Source of the DNA: Chachezhania sediminis
GTDB taxonomy: Bacteria > Pseudomonadota > Alphaproteobacteria > Rhodobacterales > Rhodobacteraceae
NCBI RefSeq assembly: GCF_009765275.1
Contig: NZ_VOPH01000001.1
Location: 744,001 to 808,000 of the forward strand
Length of the DNA stretch: 64,000 nt
Reading direction: 5' to 3'
The notes under the pieces: model-generated
Database searches by the model: none
What the model was told of the DNA's origin: nothing
The model's input: only the letters and a program-made list of their open reading frames with translations
Made by a program: the position numbers and the translations under genes
In this document: positions 35,648 to 44,164 of the stretch, in pieces
Layout: each line of letters opens with the position of its first letter
How positions within the stretch are numbered: the first letter of the stretch is position 1

Positions 35648-36970
35648 CTAACGCGGGATCACCACCTCGGCCCGCAGGCCGCCCAACCGTTCGCTGTCGC
35701 CCAGTTGCAGGCGTCCGCCATGGACGCGCGCGATATCGGCCGCGATGGCCAGGCCCAGCCCCACGCCACTGCCCTTGTTCTGGTTCCGCGCGGGATCCAG
35801 CCGGGCAAAGGGGCGCATCGCCTCGGCCCTGCGATCCGCGGGAATCCCCGGCCCGTCATCGGCGACCCGAAAGGCGATGGACCGGTCCGACAGCACCACC
35901 GAAAGCTCGGCCTTCGTGCCGTACCGGACGGCATTGTTGAGCAGGTTGTCGATGGACCGGCGGATCGCCACCGGCCGGATCATCGCCATCACCTCGTCAT
36001 CGCCGGTCGGCACAAGCGTCACCGGCAGGCCCGAACGCCGCGCGTCTTCGACGATCCGTGCGACAAAGGCCCGGACGTCAACCTCTTCCGGCGCGCTTTC
36101 CGCGGTCCCGCGCGAGAATTCCAGGAATTCGTCGATCAGACGCTCCATCTCCTCGACATCAGCGCGCAGCGGGGCCGCGTCTTCCTCGTCCAGCAGCGCC
36201 AGACCCAGTTTCAGCCGCGTCAGCGGCGTGCGCAGGTCGTGGCTGACCCCCGACAGGATCAGGGTGCGCTGTTCGATATGCCGTTCGATCCGCGCCCGCA
36301 TGGCCAGGAAGGCACCGCCCGCCGCCCGCACCTCGGTCGCACCCGACGGGCTGTAGGGCACCGACTGGCCGCGCCCGAACGCCTCGGCCGCCTCGGCCAT
36401 GCGCTTGATCGGCCGCATCTGGTTGCGCAGGTAGATATAACCGATCGCCGCCACGATCAGGCCAAAGAACAGCGTTGTCACGATCAGCTGGTGCGGCGCC
36501 ACCACCGCCACCAGCCGGCGCGAGAATTCGATCTGCAATGGCCCGTGCCGCGTGCTCAGCACCGCCACCACCGCTTTCGGACGGGTGAAATCCAGCGAGA
36601 TCAGGCCCGGCACGTCCCGCTGCAGCGCCTCCCGCACGATATGGGCGGAAAAGTCCCACCAGCTCAGCAGGTCCTCGGCCTGCACCTCGCTGTCGTCCAG
36701 AAACGACGGTTCCATCCCCAGCGCCCCGGAAATCGGCGCCAGCGCCTTCACGGCAGAAATCCGGTCCGGCGCCCGGCCCGCCACGAATTCCACCTCGCGC
36801 AGTGCACGCCCGGTATTGTCGCTCATCTGCCGGGTCACATCTTCCAGGTTGTTCTGGATAAAGTGGATCGACACGATCAATTGCAGCGCCACGATCGGCA
36901 CGAACAGGATCAGCGCCGCCCGCCCCAGCAGGCTGCGCGGCAGATATTGTTTGAGCCGTTTCCGCCACAT
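35648..36970 (-). CDS. sensor histidine kinase (EnvZ-like architecture)
   Basis: Inner-membrane two-component kinase of 440 residues. Layout: helix 1 (about 17-37), a periplasmic domain (38-160), helix 2 (about 161-181), HAMP (182-235), a dimerisation helix with phospho-acceptor H244 in SGVSHDLRTPL, and a HATPase domain with N, G1 (DDGPGIP) and G2 (GVGLGLAIA) boxes. The architecture matches the EnvZ group. No response regulator gene is next to it: upstream is a divergent MBL hydrolase and downstream an SDR operon. Its partner must be encoded elsewhere or lies outside the window. Confidence 0.9.
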   Translation of the reverse strand: MWRKRLKQYLPRSLLGRAALILFVPIVALQLIVSIHFIQNNLEDVTRQMSDNTGRALREVEFVAGRAPDRISAVKALAPISGALGMEPSFLDDSEVQAEDLLSWWDFSAHIVREALQRDVPGLISLDFTRPKAVVAVLSTRHGPLQIEFSRRLVAVVAPHQLIVTTLFFGLIVAAIGYIYLRNQMRPIKRMAEAAEAFGRGQSVPYSPSGATEVRAAGGAFLAMRARIERHIEQRTLILSGVSHDLRTPLTRLKLGLALLDEEDAAPLRADVEEMERLIDEFLEFSRGTAESAPEEVDVRAFVARIVEDARRSGLPVTLVPTGDDEVMAMIRPVAIRRSIDNLLNNAVRYGTKAELSVVLSDRSIAFRVADDGPGIPADRRAEAMRPFARLDPARNQNKGSGVGLGLAIAADIARVHGGRLQLGDSERLGGLRAEVVIPR

Positions 36971-37020
36971 GCGCTAAGCCTGCCCCGTTACATATGTTTG
37001 CGTCCCCATGGAGACCAGAA

Positions 37021-37947
37021 ATGAGCCAGCCGCCCGACGACTTCAACCCTGTCCCCGGCGAGGCCGAGGTTCTGGAACAGGGGATCCGCCGGATCCTGGC
37101 GCCTAATCCGTCCGCCTTCACCTATCGCGGGACCAATACCTACCTGGTGGGCCGCTATTCTGTCGCCGTGATCGATCCGGGCCCCGCCAGCGACGCACAT
37201 CTGGACGCTATCCTGTCCGCCATCGGCCCCGGCGCCCGGATCACCCACATCATCGTGACCCACGCGCACCTGGACCATTCCCCCCTGGCAGGCCCCCTGT
37301 CGCGGCACACCGGCGCCCCGATCCTTGCCTTCGGCGGCGCCCATGCCGGCCGGTCCGCAGTGATGGAGCATCTGGCCCGTTCCGGCCTTGCCGGCGGCGG
37401 CGAAGGCGTGGACGAGGCGTTCAGGCCAGACCGTGTCGTCGCGGACGGAGACGTGATCGGCAGCAGCGAATGGCAGATGGAGGTGATCCACACACCCGGC
37501 CATCTTGGAAACCACATCGCCCTGGCCCTGGGCGACGCCTGTTTCACCGCCGACCACGTGATGGGGTGGTCGACCTCGATCGTGTCACCCCCGGAGGGCG
37601 ACCTGACCGCCTTCATGGCTTCCTGTGCGACGCTGCGCGCCCGCGACTGGCGCGTTTTCTACCCCGGCCACGGCGCCCCGGTGGACGACCCGGCCGGCAG
37701 GCTTGACTGGCTGGTCCGGCACCGCCTGTCCCGCGAGGCCGCCATCCGCGACGCCCTGTCTGCCGGCCCCGCCACCCCGGCCGAACTGACCCTCCGTGTC
37801 TATACCGACGTGGCCCCCGCCCTGCTACCCGCAGCGGAACGCAATGTATTCGCCCATCTTATTGATCTGACAGAAAGAAAACTGGCCCACTGCCGCGGCC
37901 CCTTGTCCGCACAGGCCCATTTCGAGGCCGTGCCCCAGGTCGCCTGA
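37021..37947 (+). CDS. metallo-beta-lactamase fold hydrolase (LACTB2-like)
   Basis: Cytoplasmic hydrolase of 308 residues with a dinuclear zinc site: THAHLDHS (about 80-87), a distant histidine in HTPGHLGNH and an aspartate in TADHVMGW. A winged-helix tail from about 240 is typical of the LACTB2/beta-lactamase-like group, proposed to be RNA or acyl-thioester hydrolases. The ATG at 37021 is the one directly before SQPPDDF. It is divergent from the histidine kinase. Confidence 0.87.
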   Translation: MSQPPDDFNPVPGEAEVLEQGIRRILAPNPSAFTYRGTNTYLVGRYSVAVIDPGPASDAHLDAILSAIGPGARITHIIVTHAHLDHSPLAGPLSRHTGAPILAFGGAHAGRSAVMEHLARSGLAGGGEGVDEAFRPDRVVADGDVIGSSEWQMEVIHTPGHLGNHIALALGDACFTADHVMGWSTSIVSPPEGDLTAFMASCATLRARDWRVFYPGHGAPVDDPAGRLDWLVRHRLSREAAIRDALSAGPATPAELTLRVYTDVAPALLPAAERNVFAHLIDLTERKLAHCRGPLSAQAHFEAVPQVA

Positions 37948-38040
37948 CCGGCTTTCCCAAGGCCGCGGCAAGAACTTTGAACTTTTTTGCCCGAACCCTC
38001 TGGACGCTGGAAAACACCGGGGTTATAGCACGCGCCATGT

Positions 38041-38115
38041 TCCGGCGTAGCTCAGCGGTAGAGCAGTTGACTGTTAATCAATTGGTCGTAGGTTCGATCC
38101 CTACCGCCGGAGCCA
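38041..38115 (+). tRNA. tRNA-Asn (GTT)
   Basis: Complete cloverleaf: acceptor TCCGGCG pairs with CGCCGGA, D stem GCTC/GAGC, anticodon loop CTGTTAA giving GTT, T arm GTAGG-TTCGATC-CCTAC, discriminator G and encoded CCA at 38113-38115. Its last 17 bases (38099-38115) are repeated at 52445-52461, which marks it as the insertion target of the island downstream. The island regenerated the full tRNA end. Confidence 0.96.
38099..38115. repeat. left attachment repeat (attL) within tRNA-Asn
   Basis: CCCTACCGCCGGAGCCA, identical to 52445-52461. The next bases differ (AAAAT here, TAGAA at the right copy), which defines the repeat end. Confidence 0.85.
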
Positions 38116-38230
38116 AAAATCTCTGAAATATCAGAGGTTTAATGGCGATCACTTCTGAACTCCTTAGTGCTCACATCTCAGGGGTAACATTTGGGGTAAC
38201 GGATTGGCCCCGAGCGGAGGTTTACCGCCG

Positions 38231-38707
38231 ATGTCCTATGTTGAGATGGTGCGCAATGTGCTGCCGCTCCTGCTTGGCACAATCGGCACTGTCCTTTCGA
38301 TCTACAACTTTGTGGATGCGCGAAGGAAAACCGCACGAAATCTGCAGCTTTCGATCAACACCGCTTTGCCCACCTATCATGATGGGCACATAGGCGAGCC
38401 ACTTTTCCAAGTTACCGCTACGAACACGGGCCATCGGAACGTTACGGTGACAAACCTCGGTCTAGAGCTACCAGGCAACCGGGTCTTGGCACTCATGCAG
38501 CCGTATCCCGGCTTCGTAGACACCGCCACGCCGACCACCCTGTCGGATGGCGAGATTGCCACTCGGCATTTTGGCTATCGTGATTTGGCGAAGGCTATCC
38601 GCACAAGCGACCTTCCCAGCAAGGTCAAGATCAAGCCGTTTGCCGTCGATTCTGCCGGAAAGAGACACTACGGTGATGCGCTTGAGTTCGACGCAGGAGA
38701 ATGGTGA
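38231..38707 (+). CDS. hypothetical membrane-anchored protein
   Basis: A 158-residue protein with one N-terminal membrane helix (about 8-25) followed by a short basic stretch (DARRKTARN) and a soluble beta-rich domain. The ATG before SYVEMV is the probable start; a few upstream residues in frame lack support. Codon use is less GC-biased than in the flanking chromosome. It is the first gene inside the island, directly after the tRNA, where an integrase would be expected, but it has no integrase features. Function unknown. Confidence 0.6.
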   Translation: MSYVEMVRNVLPLLLGTIGTVLSIYNFVDARRKTARNLQLSINTALPTYHDGHIGEPLFQVTATNTGHRNVTVTNLGLELPGNRVLALMQPYPGFVDTATPTTLSDGEIATRHFGYRDLAKAIRTSDLPSKVKIKPFAVDSAGKRHYGDALEFDAGEW

Positions 38708-38789
38708 AAGCCCGCCGCGTGGAGACTTCGCGACGGGCGCTCTGGCGCGCTTGGTGCTTGAGCTCGGCCCGCGCGCCGGGGCGATCCGG

Positions 38790-38996
38790 TCAGTCGTTGC
38801 CGCTGGCGAAGACGAAGCAGCCATGGCACAGTATCAGCCGGCGTGTCGTCGGCTGGAACATCCGCCCGCACCGGGCGCACGGGCGCTCCGGGCGGTTCAA
38901 AGGCTGATCGAGCTTGCGCGCCAGCGGCGCTTCAGCGACAGGCACTTCCGCCGGATGCCCATTCGCGAACGGCACCTTCTTGCGGACGTAGGTCAT
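38790..38996 (-). CDS. small zinc-ribbon protein, phage-associated
   Basis: A 68-residue protein with two cysteine pairs, CARCGRMF (about 40-47) and CHGCF (about 57-61), which would bind one zinc. The start ATG overlaps the stop of the preceding small gene by four bases, which supports both as real. It belongs to the minus-strand prophage remnant. Function unknown; nucleic-acid or adaptor roles are common for such ribbons. Confidence 0.55.
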   Translation of the reverse strand: MTYVRKKVPFANGHPAEVPVAEAPLARKLDQPLNRPERPCARCGRMFQPTTRRLILCHGCFVFASGND

Positions 38997-39250
38997 GGTC
39001 GTGGCCTCAGAGCCTCGAACGCAGCGGCGGCGGCATTCTTCACGTCGCTGGCGAGCGAACCCTGAAAAGCGATATTCTTACTTGGGCCAAACACGGTGAA
39101 GCCCTTGCCTTCGCGGCTAGCTAGGAAGCAGTTTCGCAATCGCAGGCCCTCAATTTCCAGATCGAACGCAGCCTGCAAGAGCGCCTGGCCTTGCTGCGTC
39201 GGCGGATTGCGCGGGGCAATCCGGGTGATGCGGAAATCAGGCGGCGCCAT
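38993..39250 (-). CDS. hypothetical protein, phage-associated
   Basis: An 85-residue protein without cysteines or membrane helices. The middle (FDLEIEGLRLRNCFLASREGKGFTVFGPS) reads like a beta-rich fold that recalls SpoVG-type or host-interaction proteins, but I do not claim that. It overlaps the portal gene end by 14 bases and the zinc-ribbon gene by four, a phage-like packing. Function unknown. Confidence 0.5.
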   Translation of the reverse strand: MAPPDFRITRIAPRNPPTQQGQALLQAAFDLEIEGLRLRNCFLASREGKGFTVFGPSKNIAFQGSLASDVKNAAAAAFEALRPRP

Positions 39251-39895
39251 CGTCCGCTCCCCAATTCACGAGGCTGAGCGCGGCGTTGACCTGTGCCGGG
39301 TCCAGTCCTGCCGCCTTGGCCTCGGCAAGCGCGCCGATAATCGCCGCGGCGGAACGCGCCCGCAGGCCCGAATCGAACGCCTGCAAGGGGCGCAGGCAAT
39401 CGACTGAAACCATGCCGCCCAGCTTCTCGCCCGCCTCCTGTGCGATCTGGACGGCCACGGGTTGCAAGGTCCAAGTTGCAAGCGTCCGTTGTCCCTCGCG
39501 CACGAGCTGGCCGGTTGTCGTTGGTGCCAGCATGGCCGGGAGAATGCCGAACGCCATCGCCACCGCCTCACGCGCGGCGGCAAGGCTTTCTCCTTGGTCA
39601 TTGCCCGGCTGAGGTCTGGCGACAGGTCGGACGGGCGCCAATCGGCTTGTGGCGCAGGCCCGCCCGCCGCGGTGACGTTCACGCTTTCCCTGAGCAGCAC
39701 GCGGCCCCGCTTGCCCCGGAACGAGCGGCTGAGGTTTTCGTTGGCCACGTCCGGTGATTCCGGCATGGGCACAATCTGTGAGCCAAGGGGCGCCTCGGCA
39801 TAGACCTCGGCCAATGCCGCCTCGATCGCGTGAAGCAGAGACGCGGTGAGCGGCGCCCGTCGCAAAGGCGCGGTGCCAAAATAGGGCTGGGTCAC
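39237..39895 (-). pseudogene. phage portal protein, frameshifted and internally deleted
   Basis: Two reading frames each carry part of a phage portal protein. The first frame (39895 to about 39600) has TQPYFGTAPLRRAPL and the PESPDVANENLSRSFRGKRGRVLLRESV stretch (split here as motif and continuation) and ends in RAMTKE. The second frame takes over at SLAAAREAVAMAFGILPAML and continues through GQLVREGQRTLATWTLQPVA to the stop at 39237. A single indel near 39595-39605 joins them. About 219 codons remain, against roughly 380-400 for an intact HK97-type portal, so the middle is also shortened. Family call from memory of alphaproteobacterial prophage and GTA-like portals. Confidence 0.65.
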
Positions 39896-40107
39896 GTCCG
39901 CGCCGATGCGAAAATGCAGAGGTCGATCATATCGAGCCGGTCAGAGACCGCCCCGACCTCGCCTATGCGCTGTCCAATCTCCAATGCCTCTGCGGGCGCT
40001 GTCATGCCCGCAAGACCCGGATCGAGGTGGGACATAAGCCGCTTCCACCCGAACGCGCCCGGTGGCGCGACCTCCTGCGCCAGATGGCGCGCAACCCTGT
40101 CGAGCAT
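39892..40107 (-). CDS. hypothetical small protein before the portal
   Basis: A 71-residue open frame whose stop overlaps the portal start by four bases (ATGA). It starts at the very point where the opposite-strand terminase fragment begins. It may be a real head-module gene or the remainder of one cut by the rearrangement. No motif recognised. Confidence 0.4.
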   Translation of the reverse strand: MLDRVARHLAQEVAPPGAFGWKRLMSHLDPGLAGMTAPAEALEIGQRIGEVGAVSDRLDMIDLCIFASART

Positions 40108-40111
40108 GAAA

Positions 40112-40557
40112 GGAAATCCTTGATGAACGGGCCGCGTGGGAACGCGAGAAAGGCGACAACCTCGAAAATGCCATTCTCTCGGGGCTGGGGAAGCGGGACG
40201 GCAAGGCGCTGATCATCTCGACTTCGGCACCGGACGACGCCAACACCTTCTCTCGCTGGCTCGATGAACCACCGCCCGGCACCTATGTGCAGGAGCATCG
40301 CCCGGAATTCGGGTTGCCGGCCGATGATCTGGATTCGCTGCTCATTGCCAATCCGGGCGCAAGCGAGGGCATCGGCGCTTCGCCGGAATGGCTCGTGTCT
40401 CAGGCGCGGCGCGCGATTGCGCGGGGCGGCTCGGCCCTGTCCAGCTTCCGCAACCTCAACCGCAACGAACGTGTTTCGACCGAGGATCGTTCGGTTGTCG
40501 TGACGGTGGACGAATGGCTTTCGGCTGAGGTCGCGCCCGAAGACCTGCCCGAACGGG
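40112..40557 (+). pseudogene. phage terminase large subunit, internal fragment (inverted)
   Basis: In the frame starting LDERAAWEREKGDN the sequence reads KRDGKALIISTSAPDDAN, RWLDEPPPGTYVQEHRP, GLPADDLDSLLIANPGA and RNERVSTEDRSVVVTVDEWL, characteristic of the junction between the ATPase and nuclease domains of a terminase large subunit. There is no start codon and no C-terminal nuclease part; after DLPERE (about 40557) the frame enters unrelated DNA. About 148 of some 550 residues remain. It lies on the strand opposite to the portal remnant, although terminase and portal are normally co-directional. Confidence 0.75.
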
Positions 40558-40559
40558 AG

Positions 40560-41093
40560 TTTGTGCAAGGCCGCAGCGGCAAGAGTATGTTCCTTCTGGT
40601 GGTAGTCGCAGCGGAACTTGCCATCGACCTGCACCTCCCAGATGCCGTTTCTTTCGCGCACCTGAACCCCATCTCGCCGCGTTGGCCTGTTCATGGAAGA
40701 CTCCTGTGCTCCTTTGCTTCTCGGCGGCTCGGGCTGCTTATCGGACACGTCCTGCTCCTTCGCGTTGGGCGCGCGCGCTTCTCCGATGAGCATCACGGCG
40801 CGAATGAATTCTTCCGCGTAGTCGACGGTTTCGCGGTGGTCATGTTCGTACCGGGCCATACTCATCGGCTCGACGAACCGTGCTCTCAAATGATCGATGA
40901 ACCGCGGCTCCGTGCGGGCCATGTAGGCGATCAGAGCTTGCAGGATTCGTTCGTGGGCCAGCACACGCCGTTCGAGGTCGGTCGTCTCGGGGGAAGCTAT
41001 CGGCGTGCCGGCGACGCTCCCAGAGAGATCGCAACCGGTTCGGCACCCGGGGCTAACATGTGTCAGCGCCAGCCGAATGATCCCGAGGTACAA
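40560..41093 (-). CDS. hypothetical protein(s), C terminus lost at the terminase junction
   Basis: From a TTG at 41093 the frame codes for an acidic-basic helical segment (DLERRVLAHERILQALIAYM, then HDHRETVDYAEEFIRAVMLI) found in small alphaproteobacterial proteins. After an in-frame ATG at 40694 it continues as a strand-rich piece (VQVRERNGIWEVQVDGKF, then YHQKEHTLAAAALHKL) that recalls DUF2188-like domains. It could be one protein or two in-frame genes. The frame stays open to 40002 but only because it reads the terminase fragment backwards. No reliable start or end. Confidence 0.4.
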
Positions 41094-41184
41094 GAAGAGA
41101 AATCGTTCGACTGGTCAGGCCTGAACTCCAAGGGGCCGTCGACAGTCATGAGCGACGGATCTGCCAACATCGCGGAGACCAGAG

Positions 41185-41499
41185 ATGACCATGCGGTCGA
41201 CCAGATCGACGGTGACGTTTTCCAACCCGTTCACCTTGCCGGAATACGCAGGCGATTTGCCCGCGGTTGACTACGAAGTTCTCGTCGAGGAGGAGCTTCT
41301 CCAAGGGCTGAGCTTTGAGGCTTACCGACGGACGGCGACCTACCTGACAGTGCGCGGCGGGGGCCGTCATGCGGGACGCTCCGAGTTACGCGCAATTTCC
41401 GACAGTGATCTGAAAGAGGCGCTGAGTCGGGATGCCGCCCTGAGCCAGACCAACAATCACAGCGAAGCGGCGCTTTCCCCGCAGGAGGATAGAACATGA
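41185..41499 (+). CDS. conserved small alphaproteobacterial protein
   Basis: A 104-residue soluble protein. The opening RSTVTFSNPFTLPEYAGDLPAV and the VDYEVLVEEELLQGLSFEAYRR stretch (given in parts) are a pattern I have seen in small uncharacterised proteins of Rhizobiales and Rhodobacterales. It is the first gene of a compact run and overlaps the next gene by four bases. Function unknown. Confidence 0.6.
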   Translation: MTMRSTRSTVTFSNPFTLPEYAGDLPAVDYEVLVEEELLQGLSFEAYRRTATYLTVRGGGRHAGRSELRAISDSDLKEALSRDAALSQTNNHSEAALSPQEDRT

Positions 41500-41882
41500 A
41501 CACTCCAGAATGGCTCAAGCCCGGCATCTACGGCGCCGTAGTTGGTGCGGTTTTCGTCGGCGTGGTCGGCTTCACCTGGGGCGGCTGGGTGACGGGCGGC
41601 ACCTCGAACGACAGGGCAATGGCGATGTCTCGCGACAACGTTGTCGCGTCAATGGTGCCGGTCTGCCTCGACATGGCGCGCTCGGACCCGTCCCGGGCCG
41701 ACAAGATGGAGACGATCCGGGCCGCCTCGACCTACCAGAGGCGCGATGCCCTGATGGAGGCAGGCTGGGCGACGGTTCCTGGAACCGATGCCCCGAACCG
41801 GGATATCGCGCAAGCTTGCCTAGCAGCCCTCGATGTCGATGGGTCGCCGGACCCTGCGGAAAGCGCGGTCGATGAAGGATGA
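41496..41882 (+). CDS. conserved small membrane protein
   Basis: A 128-residue protein with one Gly/Val-rich membrane helix (about 11-33) and a soluble C-terminal part that should face the periplasm or cytoplasm. Two cysteines (about 57 and 109) could form a disulfide. Its ATG overlaps the upstream stop by four bases, so the pair is co-translated. Such proteins recur in alphaproteobacterial stress islands, but the function is unknown. Confidence 0.6.
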   Translation: MNTPEWLKPGIYGAVVGAVFVGVVGFTWGGWVTGGTSNDRAMAMSRDNVVASMVPVCLDMARSDPSRADKMETIRAASTYQRRDALMEAGWATVPGTDAPNRDIAQACLAALDVDGSPDPAESAVDEG

Positions 41883-41984
41883 ACCGCGCCACCGACCTGT
41901 GTAAGGGCGCCAGGATCGACCTGCGCGTATCCTTCGGGGAAACAGGGATGATTTGCGTTCCTACAACCAAGGAATGGAACGACG

Positions 41985-42410
41985 ATGGCGGCACCCAATG
42001 TCCTCAACCCGCACCCGCCCGAGTTCGAGCGATTTCTCTATGCCTCGGTCGGCGAGGACCGGAACGGGTATGTCGTGACGGTCCTCTCCACGCTCGCGCG
42101 CCTCGGCCTCGATCCATGGAAGGAAGCCGCTGAACTGGTCGCGCTGGGGCGTGACGCGGCGCAAGCGCGGTTAGGAACGCGGCTTGCTCGATTTCGGGAT
42201 GTCCCCGCGCTCGCAAGCGATCACGGCAGGGTCGCACGAGACCTGAGCCAGCTGCTCCCCGAAGGCCCGATTTCAGGCAACCTGAAGCGGTCTGCCGCGA
42301 CGGTTGCGGGAGGCCGCCCCGGCACAAGCGGAGCGATTTGGGCGGTGCTCGCAATCATCTTTTTGCTGTTTCAGATGTTTATGGTTGGCGGATCGGGGTC
42401 AGGCGAATGA
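41985..42410 (+). CDS. conserved tail-anchored small protein
   Basis: A 141-residue protein. The N-terminal part holds FERFLYASVGEDRNG (about 14-28) and a helical segment TLARLGLDPWKEAAELVAL, and the C terminus has a single membrane helix (about 117-135), so it is probably anchored in the inner membrane with a cytoplasmic head. The next gene starts four bases before its stop. I have seen similar heads in uncharacterised alphaproteobacterial proteins; no function is known to me. Confidence 0.6.
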   Translation: MAAPNVLNPHPPEFERFLYASVGEDRNGYVVTVLSTLARLGLDPWKEAAELVALGRDAAQARLGTRLARFRDVPALASDHGRVARDLSQLLPEGPISGNLKRSAATVAGGRPGTSGAIWAVLAIIFLLFQMFMVGGSGSGE

Positions 42411-42820
42411 CCGTTTCAATAGAGACCGCGAAGAGACCGGCCCATGCGGCACACAAGTCCGGCACGCTATCGCCGCGCGAACAGGGCGTTCTCTGGGACA
42501 TGGAGGAACACTTCTGGACCAGTGGTGCCGACAACGCGCGGGCGACGACAGCGACCAACGCCATCATGATCTTCCCTTATCCGCCCGGTATCCTCCAGGG
42601 CGACCAGATCTGGACCCATCTAAAGCAGAGCACCGGCTGGCGCTCCGTCGTCATGGCCGAACGTCGCGTCACGCGGTGTCAAGACATCGCCATTCTCACC
42701 TACCGTGTCTCGGCGGAGAAACCCGATGTGCCGATCTACAAGGCGCTCTGCGCCTCAACGTATCTCAACGATGACGACACCTGGCTGAGGATCTCTCACC
42801 AGCAAACTATGGTGGCCTGA
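42407..42820 (+). CDS. SnoaL/NTF2-like small protein
   Basis: A 137-residue protein with the order helix (SPREQGVLWDMEEHFWTSGADN), strand pair around IMIFPYPPGILQG, and strands RSVVMAERRVT, IAILTYRVSAEK and YKALCASTYLND, ending in TWLRISHQQT. This is the layout of DUF4440/SnoaL-type cone folds, which often serve as small ligand-binding or isomerase domains. The ATGA overlap with the tail-anchored gene indicates one operon. Function unknown. Confidence 0.6.
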   Translation: MTVSIETAKRPAHAAHKSGTLSPREQGVLWDMEEHFWTSGADNARATTATNAIMIFPYPPGILQGDQIWTHLKQSTGWRSVVMAERRVTRCQDIAILTYRVSAEKPDVPIYKALCASTYLNDDDTWLRISHQQTMVA

Positions 42821-43034
42821 GTGCCGCGGTGTCATTCGACCTGCCGCACGCGCCGGGACTAACCTGCGTCAGTGCGGCGGGGCGCCGACATTGGTTACGT
42901 GTGATGTGCCCGCCGAATATTTGGTAAGGCATTTTTTCCGAGTACCCGAGAAGCATTCGGGCGTGTCAGACCTCAAAAGGTCAGCATGTCGGCGTGCTTC
43001 TTATTTCTCGGAACGTCCAGAAAGGACAATCCCA

Positions 43035-43223
43035 ATGACTCCCGAACAAACAAAAACCGCCGACAAGATGAAATCCGTCAAGGCCACATGGGATAAGGCG
43101 CCTTCCGGCCCGAAGAAGGATGCGGCCCTGAAACACTATCAGGCAGCAGAAAAGGCACATACGGCGAAGAACGATGCCGAGACCAACAAGGAACTCGACG
43201 CGGCGACCCACGCCCTCGCATGA
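43035..43223 (+). CDS. small Lys/Ala-rich helical protein
   Basis: A 62-residue protein rich in K, A, E and T with no cysteine or hydrophobic core longer than a few residues, so probably one or two solvent-exposed helices. The ATG follows AGAAAGGAC. Similar peptides occur in rhizobial genomes as unnamed stress-related genes. It stands alone 214 bases after the NTF2-like gene. Confidence 0.5.
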   Translation: MTPEQTKTADKMKSVKATWDKAPSGPKKDAALKHYQAAEKAHTAKNDAETNKELDAATHALA

Positions 43224-43280
43224 CCTTCAGCGTCTGACGTGATCACCGGGGCCGCCTGCCAAACAAGGGAGGGCGGCCTC

Positions 43281-44015
43281 TCACTTCAGAAGCGGTCCGA
43301 TCTGATCCAGATAGGCGGGATCGAACTCGGCAAGGTCCACCAGCCCGCCATAGTCGTGAAACGTCACATGACCGTCCCGAAAGGTCACCAGTCCACTCTC
43401 GCGAAGCTGCCGCAGGACGCGGTTCACATGGACTGCGCTCAACCCCAGCGTATCGGCGAGGTGATACTGCGTCACCGGGCAGTCGTAGCCTTCCTTGCTG
43501 CCCATCCCCACCAACGCCAGCCTCGATCCCAGCTCCAGCAGGAAATGCGCCATGCGCGCGTCCGCATCGCGTCGACCGATCCCGACGAGATGCTCCACGA
43601 CCATCGCCTCGTCCCTTGACGCCGCCCAGAGGATGGCGGTCGCCAAGCGAGGGGTCTGCGCGAACGCATCAAGAAGGTCGCTCGTCAGCACCTCGGCAGC
43701 CTCGATGTCGACGATAGGTTCGAAGCTGTGGTCCGACGTGCGCAACAAAACGCTCCGCAATCCCAGAAAGTCCCCGGGCACTTGGAAATCCACGATCTGC
43801 CGGGTCCCGTCGGCCTGCAGCTTGTAGGAACAAACCCAACCCGCCGACAGAATGTAAGCCGCCTGGGCCGACTGGCCCTGATGCACCATATCGCGCCCCG
43901 CCACGAAGGACCGGCGACGCTGGTGCAGTCGTTCAAGCACGGCCAGTTCGACCTCCGACAGGGCGACGAAGGCCGAGAGCTTCCGGGTCAGGGGGCTGAG
44001 TTCTACTGATTTCAT
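43281..44015 (-). CDS. Crp/Fnr family transcriptional regulator
   Basis: A 244-residue regulator with an N-terminal cyclic-nucleotide-binding fold (about 20-140) and a C-terminal winged helix (about 155-225) with recognition helix QYHLADTLGLSAVHVNRVLR. It lacks the cluster of N-terminal cysteines of Fnr and the cAMP-binding RSA loop of Crp, so it belongs to one of the effector-unknown groups that are abundant in alphaproteobacteria. It lies between the small-protein run and the groES region on the opposite strand and may control either. Start at the ATG before KSVELSP. Confidence 0.88.
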   Translation of the reverse strand: MKSVELSPLTRKLSAFVALSEVELAVLERLHQRRRSFVAGRDMVHQGQSAQAAYILSAGWVCSYKLQADGTRQIVDFQVPGDFLGLRSVLLRTSDHSFEPIVDIEAAEVLTSDLLDAFAQTPRLATAILWAASRDEAMVVEHLVGIGRRDADARMAHFLLELGSRLALVGMGSKEGYDCPVTQYHLADTLGLSAVHVNRVLRQLRESGLVTFRDGHVTFHDYGGLVDLAEFDPAYLDQIGPLLK

Positions 44016-44164
44016 GGGGCCTCCGGGCGTGTCGTGACCCAAGAGCGGAAATCGGCCGGGACACTGCTCTGGATCAGTCCAGCATAAGGCACTTCCTGCG
44101 AAAAGTACGGATGCATCTGAGCCTCGCCTTCCACCGGTTCACGATGCCAAGGAAGGAAACCCCG

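Noticed and set aside
40002..40560. Minus-strand extension of the hypothetical gene at 40560-41093
   Set aside because: This part only reads the terminase fragment backwards; the frame is open by chance after a rearrangement.
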